Shown here piece by piece: positions 61,562-64,000 of a stretch of DNA of 64,000 bases (its first letter is position 1; every line of letters begins with the position of its first letter). The notes beneath the pieces were generated by a model. The model was not told the DNA's origin. It saw nothing but the letters and a program-made list of their open reading frames with translations, and ran no database searches. Location: assembly GCF_012927275.1 (NCBI RefSeq), contig NZ_JABBGG010000004.1, forward strand, positions 124,001 through 188,000. Reading direction: 5' to 3'. A program made the translations under genes and the position numbers. This DNA comes from Massilia polaris. GTDB lineage: Bacteria > Pseudomonadota > Gammaproteobacteria > Burkholderiales > Burkholderiaceae_D.

Positions 61562-62674
61562 ATGAAATCGCTGAACATCCCCTACAATCCGCGCATTGAC
61601 CAGCTCAGGTGGCTGGCCGCCACGATGGTGTTCCTGTTTCATTTCTATCTCGAATGGCGCGGCCTCGGCGGTCCCGGAGTCACCTCTCCCTGGTTCGGAT
61701 TGATCACCGAGGGCCACACCGGGGTGGGGCTGTTCTTTACCTTGTCCGGCTTCCTGTTCATGCAGATCGCACTGCATCAGACCGTCATCAACTATGGTGA
61801 CTTCATGCGCAACCGCTTCCTGCGCATCTTTCCCCTGTTCCTGACCGTGTTCCTGGTGGCGACCTCGATAGGGCGCGACAAGTTCCAGCCGCAGGATATT
61901 TTCTACGTCCTGACCACCAACCTCGGCCTGGCGCCGACGTCGCTCAGCGTGATTACCGGCGCGGCCTGGACGATTTCGCTTGAGTTCCTGTTTTACGCGA
62001 TTTTCCCGTTCCTCGCCCGGTTCGCGATGGAGCGCGGCGTGCGCTATTTGTTGAGCCTGATCCTGCTCCTGTTCTTCTTCAAGGTAGCGGCGTTCACCGT
62101 CAACGAGAACAGTACCCACATGTACTTCAGCACCTTCGTCGGGCGGTTCGACCAGTTCCTGATCGGCATGATCGGCGCGATGCTCTACCAGCAGAAGAAA
62201 GCGGCATTGCACCGCGCGGCTCCCTGGCTTGTCCCGGTGGCTTTATTGCTGGCCCTCGCCAACAGCGCGCTCCAGGCGAAGACGGCGAGTTTCGGCCAGC
62301 ATCCGCATTCCGCGTTCTGGATCATCTGGTCGACGCTCGAAAGCACCGCTTGGGTGGCCGTGATCCTCGCATGGGTATCGTTCGACAAGGCGCTGCCGGC
62401 CTGGCTCGAGCGCGTGATGAATCACGGCGGCAAGATCAGCTTCTCGTTCTACCTTTTGCACATGGCTGTACTGCATGTGTTCGCGGTTGGGGCGCGCATG
62501 GCCGGATACGCGGGAAAAGTCACATGGCACGACTTGTTGTACATGCTGCCGATCGCGTATGGCGCAACCTGGGCGCTGTCTGCGTTGACCTACATCGTGA
62601 TCGAAGAGCCGTTCCTGCGCATGCGGCGGGGATATGGTAAGGCGAAAACGGTGCCGCTGGCATCAGCGGCCTGA
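61562..62674 (+). CDS. OafA/YrhL-type membrane acyltransferase
   Basis: A 370-residue protein with about ten membrane segments. The acyltransferase-3 signature is present: RIDQLRWLAATMVFLFHFYLE, in which His is the presumed catalytic residue, and a conserved RNRFLRIFPLFL. Such enzymes transfer acetyl or other acyl groups to surface sugars. The ATG directly follows a short promoter region. Single gene, substrate unknown. Confidence 0.87.
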   Translation: MKSLNIPYNPRIDQLRWLAATMVFLFHFYLEWRGLGGPGVTSPWFGLITEGHTGVGLFFTLSGFLFMQIALHQTVINYGDFMRNRFLRIFPLFLTVFLVATSIGRDKFQPQDIFYVLTTNLGLAPTSLSVITGAAWTISLEFLFYAIFPFLARFAMERGVRYLLSLILLLFFFKVAAFTVNENSTHMYFSTFVGRFDQFLIGMIGAMLYQQKKAALHRAAPWLVPVALLLALANSALQAKTASFGQHPHSAFWIIWSTLESTAWVAVILAWVSFDKALPAWLERVMNHGGKISFSFYLLHMAVLHVFAVGARMAGYAGKVTWHDLLYMLPIAYGATWALSALTYIVIEEPFLRMRRGYGKAKTVPLASAA

Positions 62675-62700
62675 CGGGGTCCAACGCGAAAACACGGAGT

Positions 62701-62735
62701 AGGGCGGAAGAGCCCGGAGGGCGTCATCCGCCGTT
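62701..62735. repeat. REP-like palindrome
   Basis: GGCGGA (62703-62708) and TCCGCC (62727-62732) enclose GCCC-GGAG-GGGC-like inner pairing. Palindromes of this GGCGGA/TCCGCC type are widespread between proteobacterial genes. Confidence 0.6.
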
Positions 62736-62765
62736 TGGGCGTTGCGGTGACGAATTCGCCGAATC

Positions 62766-62843
62766 ATGGATCCCGCCTGCGCGCACTGCTGTCCGGAATA
62801 AGCTTGTTGACTTCAAAACCGTCGCCCTCGCGAAAGCGGGGGC
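62766..62843. repeat. degenerate fragments of the small-element hairpins
   Basis: ATGGATCCCGCCTGCGCG (62766-62783) resembles the right-hand hairpin of copies A and C, and CGTCGCCCTCGCGAAAGCG (from 62820) resembles the left-hand one. The ends and any duplication are missing. The rest of the intergenic stretch is without recognisable features. Confidence 0.4.
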
Positions 62844-62891
62844 CTAATTTGCCGCAAATTTTTGCTGGCACGCGCGGATGCTGTGATTATA

Positions 62892-62925
62892 TTTACCCGA
62901 GAATCGCCCACGCTATAATTTAGCG
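62892..62925 (+). promoter_or_regulatory. promoter and operator of the Phd-like gene
   Basis: TTTACC (62892-62897), 16 bases, TATAAT (62914-62919). The -10 lies in the palindrome CGCTA-TAATT-TAGCG (62911-62925), a likely autoregulatory site. Confidence 0.5.
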
Positions 62926-62946
62926 AGGCAGGTCGGGGGAGATGTC

Positions 62947-63174
62947 ATGAAGCGCTGGCGAATACAGGACGCAAAAGCAAGATTTCCTGAGCTTATCCAT
63001 GCAGCCGCAGTTGACGGCCCCCAGGACATTACTCATCACGGCAAATCGGTTGCTGTCGTCCTCTCGCGCGACGCCTTCGATTGTTTGTCCCAAAACAGCG
63101 AGACGCTCGTTGCCTTTATGCAGCGTTCTCCGCTATACGACCTTGATGAGCTGGAGCTGGACCGCGCCTTGTAG
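62947..63174 (+). CDS. Phd/YefM-family antitoxin, no toxin partner
   Basis: A 75-residue protein of the Phd/YefM type: WRIQDAKARFPELIHAAAVDGPQDITHHGKSVAVVLSRDAF, the classical N-terminal DNA-binding fold, followed by a short helical C-terminus (LYDLDELELDRAL). The usual PIN or RelE toxin gene should follow, but only 127 non-coding bases lie before dnaE. It is therefore an orphan or the remainder of a module. Confidence 0.85.
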   Translation: MKRWRIQDAKARFPELIHAAAVDGPQDITHHGKSVAVVLSRDAFDCLSQNSETLVAFMQRSPLYDLDELELDRAL

Positions 63175-63301
63175 CTCAAAATGTCAAGGATTTCGTCTCC
63201 TTGCCTGTTGCAACAATTGATCCCTGGTCGGACCCTTGAATCAGCTGCCAGTGTTCGCGGCACTGTAAAATACCGTCCTTTGCACAGCAGGAAACCGGAT
63301 C

Positions 63302-64000
63302 ATGAGCATGGATGTCCTCGAAGTCGGAAATGAAGCGCCCCTGGCGCCCGCCAAGCCAGTCGCCCCGGCGTTCGTCCACCTGCGCGTGCACTCGGAATAC
63401 TCGATCGTCGACGGCCTGGTGCGCATCGACGACGTCGTCGCCTCGGCCGCCAAGGACAAGCAGCCCGCGCTGGCGATCACCGACCTGTCCAACCTGTTCG
63501 GCATGGTCAAGTTCTACAAGGCCGCGCGCGGCAAGGGCATCAAGCCGCTGATCGGCGTGGACGCCTGGATCTCGAACGACGACAACCGCGACAAACCGAG
63601 CCGCCTGCTGCTGCTGGCGAAGAACCGCATGGGCTACCTGCAGCTGTGCGACCTGCTGTCGCGCGCCTGGCTCACCAACCAGCACAAGGGCCGCGCCGAA
63701 ATCCGTCCCGAGTGGCTTGAAGCGCTGGCCACCAGCGAATCGACCCTGACGCCGGGCGAAGACCAGAGCAATGGCCTGATCGTGCTGTCCGGCGCCCACT
63801 TCGGCGACGTCGGCACCGCGATCGAAAACGGCAACCTCGCGCTGGCCGAACGCTGCGCCCAGCGCTGGACTTCGGTATTCCCGGGCCACTTCTACATCGA
63901 AGTACAGCGCGCCGGCCAGGCCAACCAGGAAGCCCAGGTCCGCCAGGCCGTCGCGCTCGCGGCCAAGCTTGGCCTGCCAGTGGTTGCCACGCACCCGATC
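63302..64000 (+). CDS. dnaE: DNA polymerase III alpha subunit (N-terminal part)
   Basis: The first 233 residues of DnaE. The N-terminal PHP domain starts FVHLRVHSEYSIVDGLVRIDD, continues with ALAITDLSNLFGMVKFYKAARGKGIKPLIGVDAWI and ends in VVATHPI at the window edge. The polymerase and tau-binding parts lie outside. ATG 63302 gives MSMDVLEVGNE. ATG 63308 is an alternative. It is the replicative polymerase catalytic subunit. Confidence 0.95.
   Translation, partial: MSMDVLEVGNEAPLAPAKPVAPAFVHLRVHSEYSIVDGLVRIDDVVASAAKDKQPALAITDLSNLFGMVKFYKAARGKGIKPLIGVDAWISNDDNRDKPSRLLLLAKNRMGYLQLCDLLSRAWLTNQHKGRAEIRPEWLEALATSESTLTPGEDQSNGLIVLSGAHFGDVGTAIENGNLALAERCAQRWTSVFPGHFYIEVQRAGQANQEAQVRQAVALAAKLGLPVVATHPI

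Overview
The window looks like chromosomal DNA of a betaproteobacterium in the Oxalobacteraceae (Massilia-like). This is inferred from the high GC content, the rpsU / yqeY / dnaG / rpoD order, the ABC-exported surface polysaccharide genes, and the DUF4214 S-layer-type protein encoded beside a type I secretion system. No species can be named from the sequence alone.

Layout. 1-6.4 kb: the end of a flavoprotein gene, then the macromolecular-synthesis block rpsU, yqeY, dnaG, rpoD and a tRNA with anticodon CAU, probably tRNA-Ile2. 6.7-7.6 kb: a DUF4258 / helix-turn-helix toxin-antitoxin-like pair. 8.2-13.4 kb: a ba3-like cytochrome oxidase operon with three multihaem cytochromes c and a 55-residue subunit IIa. 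13.6-17.4 kb: a NodB-like deacetylase, a metallo-beta-lactamase/Rieske protein and a double HD-GYP protein. 17.4-25.3 kb: envelope proteins, and an ECF sigma/anti-sigma operon divergent from a subtilase gene. 25.6-27.0 kb: an RhlE-type RNA helicase. 27-39.2 kb: surface glycan genes (two paralogous membrane glycosyltransferases, GtrA, GT2, a double GT4, FkbM, Wzt and Wzm). 39.6-40.5 kb: a three-gene toxin-antitoxin-like unit. 40.5-46.4 kb: a Crp-like regulator, a VanZ-like protein, and an outer-membrane barrel protein gene in one operon with a CHASE2 adenylate cyclase, divergent from a FecR-domain gene. 47.2-60.6 kb: an S-layer/RTX-like protein, a methyltransferase, a decayed mobile segment (broken radical-SAM gene, nucleotidyltransferase-fold gene, 3' end of a group II intron, 13-codon methyltransferase relic), a complete type I secretion operon and a second DUF4214 protein. 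60.6-64 kb: trhO, an acyltransferase, an orphan Phd antitoxin and the start of dnaE.

Two regulatory circuits can be read directly from the DNA. First, strong Crp-type sites (TGTGA-N6-TCACA or one base off), each followed at the same spacing by a -10 element, lie upstream of the FecR gene, the S-layer gene and the secretion operon. The window also encodes a Crp-like protein and an adenylate cyclase, which suggests a local cAMP-controlled surface-layer regulon. Second, the sigma operon, the subtilase gene and a Gly/Ser-rich secreted protein share a GGRAWT-N17-CGTTT promoter. The sigma operon and subtilase copies are arranged as one 46-bp near-palindrome.

A small non-autonomous transposable element (125-139 bp, 18-bp ends) occurs three times with 11-12-bp target duplications and once truncated. 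A separate 29-bp palindromic repeat occurs both in front of dnaG and inside the subtilase reading frame.
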